From Niabella beijingensis (GTDB lineage: Bacteria > Bacteroidota > Bacteroidia > Chitinophagales > Chitinophagaceae): a DNA stretch of 64,000 bases. Made by a program: the position numbers and the translations under genes. Location of the stretch: assembly GCF_020034665.1 (NCBI RefSeq), contig NZ_JAIQDI010000001.1:682001-746000 (forward strand), written 5' to 3'. Shown here one piece after another: positions 16,769 through 25,618 of this stretch (its first letter is position 1; every line of letters starts with the position of its first letter). Below the pieces are notes generated by a model that searched no databases, had not been told where the DNA came from, and worked only from the letters and a program-made list of their open reading frames with translations.

Positions 16769-18055
16769 TTAAGACGTTTTTAAAGGGCTGTTTCCTGCTT
16801 TATAGGTGCGTTTTAGTATAACTATCATTACAATGCCTGCGATGATCATCAGAAAAGAGATCAGTTCGGCCTGGGTGATCTGCATCCCCAGTACGCTCAT
16901 TTTTACGTTCACGCGGATCTTCTCGATAAAGAACCGCTCCAATCCATTCAATATCAGATAGATGCCAAAAAAGACACCCGGCACTTTAAACCGTTTCCGG
17001 ATGGCCCATAAGATACCAAAAAGGATCAGCCCCATAATGATCTCATACAGCGAAGTGGGGAATACGGGTACCGGAAGATGATTACAGTATTTGCCGGTGC
17101 AACCGGCGAGCTGTACACCGGCTTCATTCACATTATGGGGGAAATCATAGGCAAAAAACCAATCGGGCAGGAAACTTAAAAATCCGGGCTTGGAGAAAAA
17201 TGCATGATGGGTGGAGTTATGCGCAAAGAAATCGGCATTGGCGGTGACCGCGGCCTGAAAGTCGTTCAGCGTACCGGGTGTGATGCCTCCCTGCGGACCT
17301 GTTTTAAATGCCGCATTGTAAACACCCCAGTCCCCATCGCCGGATACCTGGCAACCGATACGCCCCAGTCCGTATGCCAGCATCATCACCGGCGCCATCA
17401 CATCCAGGAAGTGTAAAAAATTGATCTGGTGTTTGCGGGTATACCACCAAAGGGCGATACCGGCACAGATGAGCCCGCCATAAAAGGTGAGCCCCGACAT
17501 GGAAAAAATCGAGGAAGGATCCTTTATGAACGAATCCCAGTTCTCAAAAGTATCGAACAGTTTGGCCCCCAACAGCCCGAAGATAATGGCGATCATGGTG
17601 ATCTCCCCCACCCGGTCATGCGGCCATACCCGGATGGTACGGGTTTCAGGGGTGGCCAGTTTCTGTTTATTTTTTTCACGCCATTTCACAAACGTGAACA
17701 GCAACCCCAAACCGATGCCTGCAAGCCAGTTGCCTTTGGAAGAAAAAATATATTCCTGGGGGTTCACGGCGTCACCATTAGCCAGGAACAGCCCGACGAT
17801 CTTATATCCCAGCAGAAAGCCGAGTATAAAATTAGTTGCCAGCTCTCCCAAGGTAGCCGGTCTGCCTACCAGCACCTTTTCCTCTACTGGTCCCAGCAAG
17901 CCCTCTTTCCCCTTCCGGCGCAGCTCCTTTGCCAATACAATGGAGCAGATGATAAATGCCAGTGCTACAAAAAAACCAAAGGAATTTACAAAATGCAGAA
18001 AGTTCCATTTAACACCGAAAAAATCACTAAATACGTAATACAGATTTGGATACAT
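16769..18055 (-). CDS. lgt: prolipoprotein diacylglyceryl transferase
   Basis: A 428-residue multi-pass membrane enzyme that transfers diacylglycerol from phosphatidylglycerol to the lipobox cysteine. The Lgt signature region GRIGCQVSGDGDWG is present, as are the C-terminal ERFFIEKIRVN segment and about seven or more helices. It is longer than the roughly 290 residues of the Escherichia coli enzyme, with extra sequence in the N-terminal half and a loop after the signature; longer forms are usual in Bacteroidota. It is needed for the several predicted lipoproteins in this window. A TATATTTG box lies 25 bases upstream. Confidence 0.93.
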   Translation of the reverse strand: MYPNLYYVFSDFFGVKWNFLHFVNSFGFFVALAFIICSIVLAKELRRKGKEGLLGPVEEKVLVGRPATLGELATNFILGFLLGYKIVGLFLANGDAVNPQEYIFSSKGNWLAGIGLGLLFTFVKWREKNKQKLATPETRTIRVWPHDRVGEITMIAIIFGLLGAKLFDTFENWDSFIKDPSSIFSMSGLTFYGGLICAGIALWWYTRKHQINFLHFLDVMAPVMMLAYGLGRIGCQVSGDGDWGVYNAAFKTGPQGGITPGTLNDFQAAVTANADFFAHNSTHHAFFSKPGFLSFLPDWFFAYDFPHNVNEAGVQLAGCTGKYCNHLPVPVFPTSLYEIIMGLILFGILWAIRKRFKVPGVFFGIYLILNGLERFFIEKIRVNVKMSVLGMQITQAELISFLMIIAGIVMIVILKRTYKAGNSPLKTS

Positions 18056-18079
18056 GCGTTAAAATTGAGCAGAATATTA

Positions 18080-18087
18080 CAAATATA
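18080..18087 (-). promoter_or_regulatory. -7 box of the lgt promoter
   Basis: TATATTTG on the minus strand matches TAnnTTTG. It lies 24 nt upstream of the lgt ATG. No good -33 TTTG was found at the expected distance. Confidence 0.45.
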
Positions 18088-18161
18088 AGGCAGGTTTAAG
18101 GTTCGAACGCTCAAAAGTTTTCTTTGTTGCAGCCGGGTAAGGATGTTTACACAGGAACAAA

Positions 18162-18194
18162 AAAAGGTCCCGCACTTTTCATGCGGGACCTTTT
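18162..18194. terminator. bidirectional rho-independent terminator
   Basis: The stem AAAAGGTCCCGCA / TGCGGGACCTTTT, 13 bp with a 7-nt loop, is flanked by A-runs and T-runs. It lies just downstream of the bacilliredoxin gene on the minus strand and before the lgt promoter. Confidence 0.85.
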
Positions 18195-18209
18195 ATTTCA
18201 GGGATATGA

Positions 18210-18626
18210 TTAGTTGCAATATTCTTCAAAAGCAGCGATCAGGTTCTGAGCGATCATCTGTGCGGAACGGCCTTCGATCTGATGACGCTCAATAAAGTGC
18301 ACCAGTTCTCCATCCTTGAATAAAGCAATGGACGGGGATGAAGGCGGGTAAGGCAGCAAATGCTCTCTTACCTTGCTCACCGCATCAATATCGAACCCTG
18401 CGAAGCTGGTGGTCAGATGATCCGGTTTTTTCTCGGAATTTGCTACTGCCATTAACACACCGGGGCGGGCGGTACCAGCCGAACATCCGCATACAGAATT
18501 AATTACCAGCAGGTTGGTTCCTTTTTTTGTAAGGGCCGTTTCCACCTCTTCCGGTGTGGAGAGGTTCTCAAACCCATTATCCGTTAATTCCTCCATCATG
18601 GGAATCACTATTTCTTGTGGATACAT
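18210..18626 (-). CDS. bacilliredoxin, BrxA/BrxB family
   Basis: A 138-residue thioredoxin-fold protein of the YphP/YqiW group. The CGC active site is at residues 46-48 (INSVCGCSAG), with the family segments ARPG, FAGFDIDAV and PPSSPSIALF. These proteins remove bacillithiol from S-bacillithiolated proteins. A bacillithiol deacetylase (bshB1) occurs elsewhere in this window, consistent with use of that thiol. The ATG at 18624-18626 (MYPQEIVIPMMEEL) is the homologous start; an in-frame extension of 37 residues upstream has no support. Confidence 0.9.
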   Translation of the reverse strand: MYPQEIVIPMMEELTDNGFENLSTPEEVETALTKKGTNLLVINSVCGCSAGTARPGVLMAVANSEKKPDHLTTSFAGFDIDAVSKVREHLLPYPPSSPSIALFKDGELVHFIERHQIEGRSAQMIAQNLIAAFEEYCN

Positions 18627-18864
18627 ATTCTTTTGTTTATTTTTTAGGATAACGCAAAAATAACCAAAAAGTTGGTCAGACGAAACATTCCTCCCGGATA
18701 CCTGGATACAGATCCGGAATGTCAACCCAACAGCCAAAACACTCCAAAATATGACATTTAGTCATTTTAAAATAAGTAAACATGTCATTATTTCCTGTTT
18801 TTTGATTTGGTTTTGGATTTGCTCCTTTGCTAATCAAATTGATAACTTTTAAAAACGAATAGCA

Positions 18865-19308
18865 ATGACAAACGTAAAATTCAACGGAACCCCCTTCGAG
18901 AGAACACTGACCAGCCTGGTGGATGATTTTATTACAGATATACCTGCGCTGTTTAAAAATGAAGTAAAAAAACCTGCTTACGGATTTGTTCCGGTAAACA
19001 TCACGGAGAAAGAGAACGCGTACCAGATAGAAGTGGTGGCTCCCGGATTTGAAAAAAGTGATTTTAAGATCAGCCTGGATCAACAAATTCTTTCCATAGC
19101 TGTTGATAAGAAAGAAGAAGAAACTGCAGCTGCTGAAAAAAACATCCGGAAGGAATTCAGGACCAGATCTTTCAAAAGGACCTTTACTGTAAACGACAAG
19201 GTGGACACGGATAAAATAGAGGCCAAATATGTTAACGGAATCTTAATAGTTACCATTCAGAAAAAGGAAAACATAAAAACGGCGTCAAAGGATATAGAAG
19301 TTCTTTAA
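18865..19308 (+). CDS. Hsp20/alpha-crystallin small heat-shock protein
   Basis: A 147-residue small heat-shock protein. The alpha-crystallin domain spans about residues 38-147, with the expected PVNITEKENAYQIEVVAPGF start, the A/G-x-L-like strand NGILIVTIQKKE near the end, and a short N-terminal arm. It holds unfolded proteins in an ATP-independent way. Upstream, TTTG, 21 nt and TAACTTTT (one base from the -7 consensus) could be its promoter. A strong terminator follows, so it is monocistronic. Confidence 0.92.
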   Translation: MTNVKFNGTPFERTLTSLVDDFITDIPALFKNEVKKPAYGFVPVNITEKENAYQIEVVAPGFEKSDFKISLDQQILSIAVDKKEEETAAAEKNIRKEFRTRSFKRTFTVNDKVDTDKIEAKYVNGILIVTIQKKENIKTASKDIEVL

Positions 19309-19357
19309 TGATATAAAGTACATAAATTTTTCTCATAAGCAGTTAGTTTTGGTTTAG

Positions 19358-19387
19358 AGCCCGTTGTTTCTACAATGGGCTTTTTTA
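19358..19387 (+). terminator. rho-independent terminator of the hsp20 gene
   Basis: The stem AGCCCGTTGT / ACAATGGGCT is 10 bp with one G-T pair and a 4-nt loop. It is followed by a run of T at 19381-19386, about 50 bases after the hsp20 stop. Confidence 0.85.
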
Positions 19388-19469
19388 TATTCTCCAGCGG
19401 CGGGTAAACCATATTCCCGGATAGTTCGTCATAAAGCAGTAAATTCGCGAATCATTTTAACCGTTCATT

Positions 19470-20768
19470 ATGCCTGTACTTAAAAAAACTGTAATTTTTG
19501 CAGCTCTTTTAGTTGTTAGCTTCGGAGCAGTGAATGCCCAGGTTACAAATGATTCCATAACCCTGCCCCATATCAATCCCAATAATATCTATCGTCATAC
19601 AGACACTTCCCTGCGGATCATCAACCTGAACCCGTTTTTTTCGCTGCACGTGGATTCCAGTCTTTCTTACCAGTTGCAGATCAATAAACCGGTAAAGAAT
19701 TATTACTGGTTCCTTAAAGATGCCCCGACAGGACTGAGAGTAGACAAGGACAACGGAACACTCTCCTTTAAGGCCAATAAATCCCTGTTTATGGCCGGGC
19801 GGCTGAAATACGATACCAAGTACCCGGTACAGATCGGTGTACAGAACCTGTCGGATCCGAGCGACCGGGTGGATACCTCCTTTACCATTTCATTTTACAG
19901 TACCGATATTATTTTTCCACGGGTAAAACCTTCCGTTGTAAGTCCTGTATATGTTGAAGAAGGCAATAAGCTGGGTTTTAATATCCTTTGCGACAACGGA
20001 AATTTTGCGATCGACCGGATCCTGGTATCCAGCAATATTTCCATCGGAAATTTTAAACTGCCCAAGACCTGTGACGATACTTTTGAATGGACCCCTGGTT
20101 ATGATTTTGTAAACGAAAAAGATTCTGCCCAGGTAAAGATCGTGAACCTGTTGTTCATCGGTACCACGCAGTTTAACTTTACGGATACCGCACGGATAAA
20201 AGTGGTGGTACGGAATGCCCTGAATTTTGACATTGCCACCCGTGAATATAATGATGCAGTGGAAAATATGAACCGGTGGCTCCTCCGTTACAAATACACG
20301 TTTTTGCAGCTGGATAAAAAACTGAAAAGCACAAAAAGCTGGCGGTCCGGTTTCGATATTACCACTGCCACTACCACCCTTACGGGTACGGTATTGGCCA
20401 CCACGGCTGATCCCAAAGATGATAAAGACAAAGGCAAAGCGAACACGGGGAAAATTTTACCCAGTATTGGTGTGGTTGCCTTGCCGGTAAAAGAAGCGGC
20501 AGCGCCCGTAAAGAGCGTGGAGCAGAACCAGGCCAGCCTGCTCCGGGCAAATATCAAACGTCTGGAATACGTAACATTTGACAATAAGCTGTCCGGCGAC
20601 CGCGATCCCAATATTGCGGCCAAAACCGATGCGCTGAGAAAAGAACTGCGTCAGAGTCAGACCCAGCTGGCGGAAGTACCTACGGAAATGGCGGAAACCA
20701 TGACTGAAGAACAGATCAATAAGTATTTTGACAGCCCGAAGGTGCAACGTAAATACCGGCTGAAATAA
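19470..20768 (+). CDS. secreted protein of unknown function with cadherin-like region
   Basis: A 432-residue protein with a clear signal peptide (about residues 1-23, ending VNAQ). Residues 60-270 are rich in beta strands and resemble bacterial Ig/cadherin-like repeats (for example DAPTGLRVDKDNGTLSF, a putative-Ig segment). The C-terminal third is charged and helical (KALRKEL-type heptads near residues 360-410) and includes a low-complexity KDDKDKGKAN stretch. No catalytic motif is visible. It is likely a periplasmic or surface protein. It stands alone between the hsp20 terminator and a small hypothetical gene. Confidence 0.75.
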   Translation: MPVLKKTVIFAALLVVSFGAVNAQVTNDSITLPHINPNNIYRHTDTSLRIINLNPFFSLHVDSSLSYQLQINKPVKNYYWFLKDAPTGLRVDKDNGTLSFKANKSLFMAGRLKYDTKYPVQIGVQNLSDPSDRVDTSFTISFYSTDIIFPRVKPSVVSPVYVEEGNKLGFNILCDNGNFAIDRILVSSNISIGNFKLPKTCDDTFEWTPGYDFVNEKDSAQVKIVNLLFIGTTQFNFTDTARIKVVVRNALNFDIATREYNDAVENMNRWLLRYKYTFLQLDKKLKSTKSWRSGFDITTATTTLTGTVLATTADPKDDKDKGKANTGKILPSIGVVALPVKEAAAPVKSVEQNQASLLRANIKRLEYVTFDNKLSGDRDPNIAAKTDALRKELRQSQTQLAEVPTEMAETMTEEQINKYFDSPKVQRKYRLK

Positions 20769-20851
20769 CACCCTGTTAATTTTTTCTGGCTCAATTTCTG
20801 TTTTACAGGATCAGGTAAACATCATTTTCTGGCATCCTAAACCGTCATCAT

Positions 20852-21205
20852 ATGCAGCAAAAAACAGAAATGACCACCCTTACCCAGGTGTTGGAAAAGC
20901 TGAAACAGAGAGGCATCGATCAGGAAATTACCATGAACGATGAAAAGCAGATGGTCTCGGAAAAACAGCAACGCGGTTACCAGCCCGGGGAGCTGCTGAT
21001 CATACGGACCTTCCGTTTTGAAGATGAATCAGACCCGGATAATAATTCCATTCTTTATGTAACCCGCGACCAGCAGGGCAACCGCGCATTTATCCTGGAT
21101 ATTTACGGTCCTTACAGTAATCATGAGGGGCCCGAATTTGATGATTTTATTAAAAAGATCCCGATGGCAGAACGGGAAGACCAGGAATTATTTGACTCAG
21201 AGTAG
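20852..21205 (+). CDS. small conserved hypothetical protein
   Basis: A 117-residue acidic cytoplasmic protein with no signal peptide. It has an N-terminal helix (TLTQVLEKLKQRGIDQE), a central beta region (ELLIIRTFRFEDESDPDNNSILY), and a C-terminal DDFIKKIP segment. It resembles small Bacteroidota proteins sometimes mislabelled as phosphoribosylpyrophosphate synthetase, with none of that enzyme's motifs. The function is unknown. The second Met (MTTLTQVL, residue 7) is an alternative start. Confidence 0.75.
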   Translation: MQQKTEMTTLTQVLEKLKQRGIDQEITMNDEKQMVSEKQQRGYQPGELLIIRTFRFEDESDPDNNSILYVTRDQQGNRAFILDIYGPYSNHEGPEFDDFIKKIPMAEREDQELFDSE

Positions 21206-21219
21206 CATCACTTCCGCAG

Positions 21220-21876
21220 TTAAAACTCGAAAAGTTTCCGCTCGCTGATCACATAATGGGTCTGACCGGGCAGTCCGGAAGCACCGGTGTACATGCCTGC
21301 GAACTGACTAAAGGCGGGTAATACCAGGTGTTGTTCACTTTTTATAAAACAGGGCAGGCACAAGGACTGGCGGGCCTTTCCACTGATGGTATAGCCGGGA
21401 TGGAGATGACCGGAGATCGTGAAACAATCGCTTTTTATTTCGGTCATTTCATGTATAAAACGAAAGGGACCAACCTGGTGCGTTTCACGGGTCATGGTAA
21501 TGCCCAGACTGTCGTGGCCGGAATTCATATGCCGGTCGTGATTTCCGGGAACCAGCAAAAAGGAAAGCGTTTCATGCTCCTTTCTCCAATCCCGGAACAG
21601 CTCCACTTCGCTGTTATAGCGGTGGTGAAACAGGTCGCCGGCAACCAGTACCTGAAGGGGTCGGAATTCCCGGATCAGACCCGAAAGCCGTTCCAGGTCA
21701 TCATTGACCACACCGGTAGAAACAGGAATGCCATGCGCACGGAAATAGCCGGTCTTGCCGAGATGCAGGTCCGCCAGTACCAACAGCCGTTGTGCCGGCC
21801 AGTAGATGGCCCTTGCCGCCGACAGGATCAGCAGCTCTCCTTCACACATGATTTCGATCTTATCTTTTCCCGGCAT
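21220..21876 (-). CDS. pdeM: ligase-associated DNA damage response endonuclease PdeM
   Basis: A 218-residue calcineurin-like metallophosphoesterase. All metal-binding motifs are present in order: ADLHLGK, AGDLFHH, VPGNHDRH, and SGHLHPG. The arrangement and size match PdeM. In many bacteria the gene travels with a DEXH helicase, an ATP-dependent DNA ligase and an exonuclease. Here it overlaps the 3' end of the helicase gene by 17 bases, but the ligase and exonuclease partners are not adjacent. Confidence 0.9.
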   Translation of the reverse strand: MPGKDKIEIMCEGELLILSAARAIYWPAQRLLVLADLHLGKTGYFRAHGIPVSTGVVNDDLERLSGLIREFRPLQVLVAGDLFHHRYNSEVELFRDWRKEHETLSFLLVPGNHDRHMNSGHDSLGITMTRETHQVGPFRFIHEMTEIKSDCFTISGHLHPGYTISGKARQSLCLPCFIKSEQHLVLPAFSQFAGMYTGASGLPGQTHYVISERKLFEF

Positions 21877-24364
21877 GTCTTCCTTTGTTTTTTAAAGCCT
21901 CTTCCTGCATCCGCCGGATCCTGGTATCCAGTTCCTCACTGCTGAGATCCTGACGGAGACTGTCTACTTTTATGGGAAAACTCAACGGGGTAAATGCCTT
22001 TGCATTGATGATAACGATCCGGCTTCTTAATATCCGTTCCAGTGCGGCCTGCAGCCTGGGTTCTTCCAGCTGCTGGTAAAATACTTCATCAAATGCCTGT
22101 CGTAATAAAAGGTTTTTCGGATCGTATTGTTCAAAGATCCTGAAAATAATTCCCGATGAAGACTGAAGGTTTTTATTGTTCTTAAGATGGCCTGCGTAGT
22201 TACGCATTACCAGCCCGGCGATCACCGATATATCCCTGAATTTACGGCCCGCCATCTCTGCGGCGTTGATGCTTTTTCCAATATCCGCGGTAAGGTTATC
22301 CGTGGAGAAAACGGCATTCAGCTGCTCCCGGGTAAATTCCAGCGGCTGATCGCTCAGCAGTTCAAAGCCATAGTCATTCATGGCCATGGAAAAACTGATC
22401 GGCTGTATCCTGCTGAAGCGGTAGGCAATCAGTGCCGCCATCACTTCATGTACCAGCCTTCCTTCAAAAGGATACATGTAAATATGATGCCCGTCCTTTG
22501 TTTCGATAAGTTCTATCAGGAACTCATCTTCTCTGGGAACATGAGATACCTCCTGCTGTAGTACAAACAACGGGTACAGTGCTTTCAGCTCCCGGTCTCT
22601 TGTACGGGGGTTTAATGCTTCTGTATATTTATGCCGCAGCAGCGCGCTCAGGTTGGAGGAGAGTGGCAGCCGTCCTCCCATCCAGCTGGGAGTAATGGCC
22701 CGTTTGGCCTTACTGTGGCGCACCAGTACGGTCATTTCTTTAATCATCACAAACTCCACTACCTTACCGGCCAGGCCAAAGGTATCCCCCGGCAGCAGCC
22801 GGGCTATAAAGTATTCTTCCACCATGCCGATATAACCGCCGAACAGGTATTTCACTTTCAGCATCGGATCGCTTACGATCACGCCCAGGTTCATCCGGTG
22901 CATCATCGCAATCCGCCTGCTGCGCACGATATAACGCCCCTCTTCCACCACTACTTTCTGAAATTCATCGTAGGCCTGCAATACCTCTCCGCCCTGGGTT
23001 ATAAACCGCAGCAGCCATTGCCATTCATCCGGCTCCAGTGCCCCGAAACAGTAGGTCTGTTTTACTTCCTCAAACAATTCTTTCTCCCTGAACCCTTCAC
23101 CCACGGCCAGTGTTACCAGGTACTGTACCAGTACATCAAATGTAAGTACCAGCGGTACACGGCTTTCAATGATCTTTTCTTTTGCAGCTTCTTTAAGTGC
23201 GGCCGCCTCTACCAGTTCCAGGGAATGGGTGGGAAGAAAATAGATCCGCGACGTTTCAAAAGGAGAATGGCCGCTGCGACCCGCCCGTTGTAAAAAACGC
23301 GCCACACCTTTTGGAGAGCCGATCTGGACCACCGTATCCACCGGTTTAAAATCCACACCAAGATCAAGGGAGGAAGTGCAGATCACCACTTTCAGCAAAC
23401 CCGTATGCAGCCGCTCTTCAATCCAGGACCGCAGCTCCGCATCCACAGAACCATGATGCAGGGCCAGCTGGCCCGCAAGCTCCGGTGCAGCGCCCAGCAG
23501 CACCTGGTACCAGAGTTCCGATTGTCCGCGCGTATTGGTGAAAAGCAGGGTGGTCCTGCTTTCCCGGATAATGGGCAACAGGCGTGCGGCCAGTTTGGTG
23601 CCTAAATGGCCGGCCCAGGGCAGCTCTTCAATATGGTCGGGTATAATGGAGATGATGGAGGTTTTCTTTTCCTCCTTTGCCTGTATTTTTACTTTGATAC
23701 ACTGCGGATCGGGCAGCAATACTTCCATTGCTTCCTCCACATTCCCGATCGTGGCAGAGATCCCCCATATTTTCAATCCGGAAGCGATGTGCTTTAAATG
23801 CGCAATGGCCAGCTCGGTAAGCACTCCTCTTTTGCTTCCCAGCAATTCGTGCCATTCATCCACTACGATACACTGCAGTGATTTAAAAAGAACGGAGTTA
23901 TTTTTCTGAGCAAACAGCAGGTGCAGACTTTCGGGAGTTATGATGAGCACTTCCGGCATTTTTTTCTTCTGCCGCTGCCGCTCTGCCACAGGAGTATCCC
24001 CATTCCGGACGCCCACTTCCCAGTCGAGCCCGATGCCTTCCAGTGCAGCCTGCATCGCGCGGCCGAGGTCTTTTGCCAGTGAGCGCAGCGGAGTGACCCA
24101 TAATAATTTCAACCCATTGCTATAGCGATCCGGATGATTCAGGTAGTGGATGACCAGTGCCAGGAAGACCGAGAATGTTTTGCCAAACCCCGTGGGAGCG
24201 ATCACGATCCCGGAATACCCCTCCTCAAATTTTTTCCAGGTATCCTTCTGAAAACGAAACGGCCGCATGGATATGCGTTGCATCCATTCTTCAATGATCT
24301 TATACCCGTCTGACCGTTCAAAAGCTGCCACCTGTGTTCTTTTTATCCTTATAGTTCCAGCCAC
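21860..24364 (-). CDS. ligase-associated DEXH-box DNA helicase (Lhr-like)
   Basis: An 834-residue superfamily 2 helicase. Motif I is APTGFGKT (residues 56-63), motif II DEWH (169-172), motif III SATIG, and motif VI QRAGRSGH with the arginine finger, followed by the winged-helix and Lhr-core region. The DEWH box and length fit the ligase-associated Lhr-like group involved in DNA damage response. It is co-transcribed with pdeM, overlapping its start by 17 bases. A divergent FAD oxidoreductase gene begins about 50 bases upstream. Confidence 0.92.
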   Translation of the reverse strand: MAGTIRIKRTQVAAFERSDGYKIIEEWMQRISMRPFRFQKDTWKKFEEGYSGIVIAPTGFGKTFSVFLALVIHYLNHPDRYSNGLKLLWVTPLRSLAKDLGRAMQAALEGIGLDWEVGVRNGDTPVAERQRQKKKMPEVLIITPESLHLLFAQKNNSVLFKSLQCIVVDEWHELLGSKRGVLTELAIAHLKHIASGLKIWGISATIGNVEEAMEVLLPDPQCIKVKIQAKEEKKTSIISIIPDHIEELPWAGHLGTKLAARLLPIIRESRTTLLFTNTRGQSELWYQVLLGAAPELAGQLALHHGSVDAELRSWIEERLHTGLLKVVICTSSLDLGVDFKPVDTVVQIGSPKGVARFLQRAGRSGHSPFETSRIYFLPTHSLELVEAAALKEAAKEKIIESRVPLVLTFDVLVQYLVTLAVGEGFREKELFEEVKQTYCFGALEPDEWQWLLRFITQGGEVLQAYDEFQKVVVEEGRYIVRSRRIAMMHRMNLGVIVSDPMLKVKYLFGGYIGMVEEYFIARLLPGDTFGLAGKVVEFVMIKEMTVLVRHSKAKRAITPSWMGGRLPLSSNLSALLRHKYTEALNPRTRDRELKALYPLFVLQQEVSHVPREDEFLIELIETKDGHHIYMYPFEGRLVHEVMAALIAYRFSRIQPISFSMAMNDYGFELLSDQPLEFTREQLNAVFSTDNLTADIGKSINAAEMAGRKFRDISVIAGLVMRNYAGHLKNNKNLQSSSGIIFRIFEQYDPKNLLLRQAFDEVFYQQLEEPRLQAALERILRSRIVIINAKAFTPLSFPIKVDSLRQDLSSEELDTRIRRMQEEALKNKGRHAGKR

Positions 24365-24415
24365 TTAAGGATTCTTCTTAAATTGAGGATGAAACAGGTA
24401 AAATTACTTATAAAA

Positions 24416-25618
24416 ATGCGTTTGAGAACATTTGAATCATTCTGGCTCGTAAAGAACGGACTCTTGCACAGTTACCCCTCCCTCCAGGAAGATCTGCAGT
24501 CGGAGATCATTGTAATCGGCGGAGGCATCACGGGCGCACTGATCAGCCATGCGTTGCTGAAGGAAGGGTATGAAGTAACACTGCTCGATAAAAGGGATAT
24601 CGGACAGGGAAGCACTGCCGCAACTACCTCCATGCTTCAATACGAGATCGATGTGCCCCTGTACCAGCTGGCAGATCTTATCGGCGAAGCAGCTGCCGTG
24701 CGCTGTTACAAGGCAGGCATCCGTGCAATAGATGAGCTGTCCCGGCTTGTTGCTTTAGAAAAGCTCGACTGCGGTTTCAAAGAAAAACAATCTCTTTATT
24801 TCGCACACGATGATAAGGCCGCTGAATGGCTCCGGCGTGAATATGAGATCCGCGACCGGCATCAGCTGGGCGTGGAATGGCTTCCTGCAGCCGGGGTTGC
24901 GGCGCAATACCAATTACAAACCTCCGGAGGCATACGTTCCGCCAAAGCCGCCAGTATGGACGCCTATAAATTTACACATGAGCTCCTGCAGCGGAACCGG
25001 CAAAAGGGGTTGCAGGTCTATGATCAGACTGAAATTGCAGCCATCGATTATCATAAGGACGGGGTGGCGCTGCAACTGGCGAATGGTCATAAAGCTCATT
25101 GTAAAAAGATCGTGTTCTGCTCCGGCTATGAAACTGTTTCTTTTTTCCCCGAAAAAACAGCGCGGCTTTTCAGTACGTTTGCCTGTGTGAGCGAAACCGG
25201 CATCCGTATTCCGCAAGAGCTGCGGGAAGTATTAATATGGAACACCGAAAAACCTTATATCTACATGCGCACTACGGATGACGGAAGGCTGTTGATCGGC
25301 GGGGCGGACAGTCCGTTTAATTCCGGTTCTTTCCGGGAACGGGTCAAGGAGAAAAAAACAGCAGCGTTGCTTAAAAAGCTGGGGAACTTCCTTCCCGGAG
25401 TCCGTTTTATTGACGACTTTTCATGGGCCGGTTGTTTTGGTGCTACCAGGGACGGGCTGCCTTTTATAGGTAAGCATGATAAATATCCGAATGCCCTTTT
25501 TGTGCTGGGTTTCGGTGGAAATGGTATCACATTCTCAATACAGGGAATGGAGCTGATCCTGAAATTACTGCGGGGTGAGCAGGACCCGCTTCTGGAACTC
25601 TATCGCTTCGGACGTTAA
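24416..25618 (+). CDS. FAD-dependent oxidoreductase (DAO family)
   Basis: A protein of about 400 residues of the glycine/D-amino acid oxidase type. The dinucleotide motif VIGGGITGALIS near residue 34 is followed by the DKRDIGQGSTAATTS segment, and a late FAD contact (FVLGFGGNGITFS) lies near the C-terminus. The Rieske domain found in some relatives is absent. In-frame starts exist at 24389 (ATG), at 24383 (TTG) and at 24416 (ATG); 24416 is preferred because relatives begin with a short segment before FWL.KNG. The substrate is unknown. Its stop overlaps the convergent ugd stop by four bases. Confidence 0.82.
   Translation: MRLRTFESFWLVKNGLLHSYPSLQEDLQSEIIVIGGGITGALISHALLKEGYEVTLLDKRDIGQGSTAATTSMLQYEIDVPLYQLADLIGEAAAVRCYKAGIRAIDELSRLVALEKLDCGFKEKQSLYFAHDDKAAEWLRREYEIRDRHQLGVEWLPAAGVAAQYQLQTSGGIRSAKAASMDAYKFTHELLQRNRQKGLQVYDQTEIAAIDYHKDGVALQLANGHKAHCKKIVFCSGYETVSFFPEKTARLFSTFACVSETGIRIPQELREVLIWNTEKPYIYMRTTDDGRLLIGGADSPFNSGSFRERVKEKKTAALLKKLGNFLPGVRFIDDFSWAGCFGATRDGLPFIGKHDKYPNALFVLGFGGNGITFSIQGMELILKLLRGEQDPLLELYRFGR

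Noticed and set aside
18676..19086. Open frame on the minus strand over the hsp20 gene
   Set aside because: It opposes a clear alpha-crystallin gene and shows no recognisable protein; a shadow frame.
24383..24415. Longer start of the FAD oxidoreductase (TTG or ATG)
   Set aside because: Possible but less likely; homologous sequence begins after the ATG at 24416.
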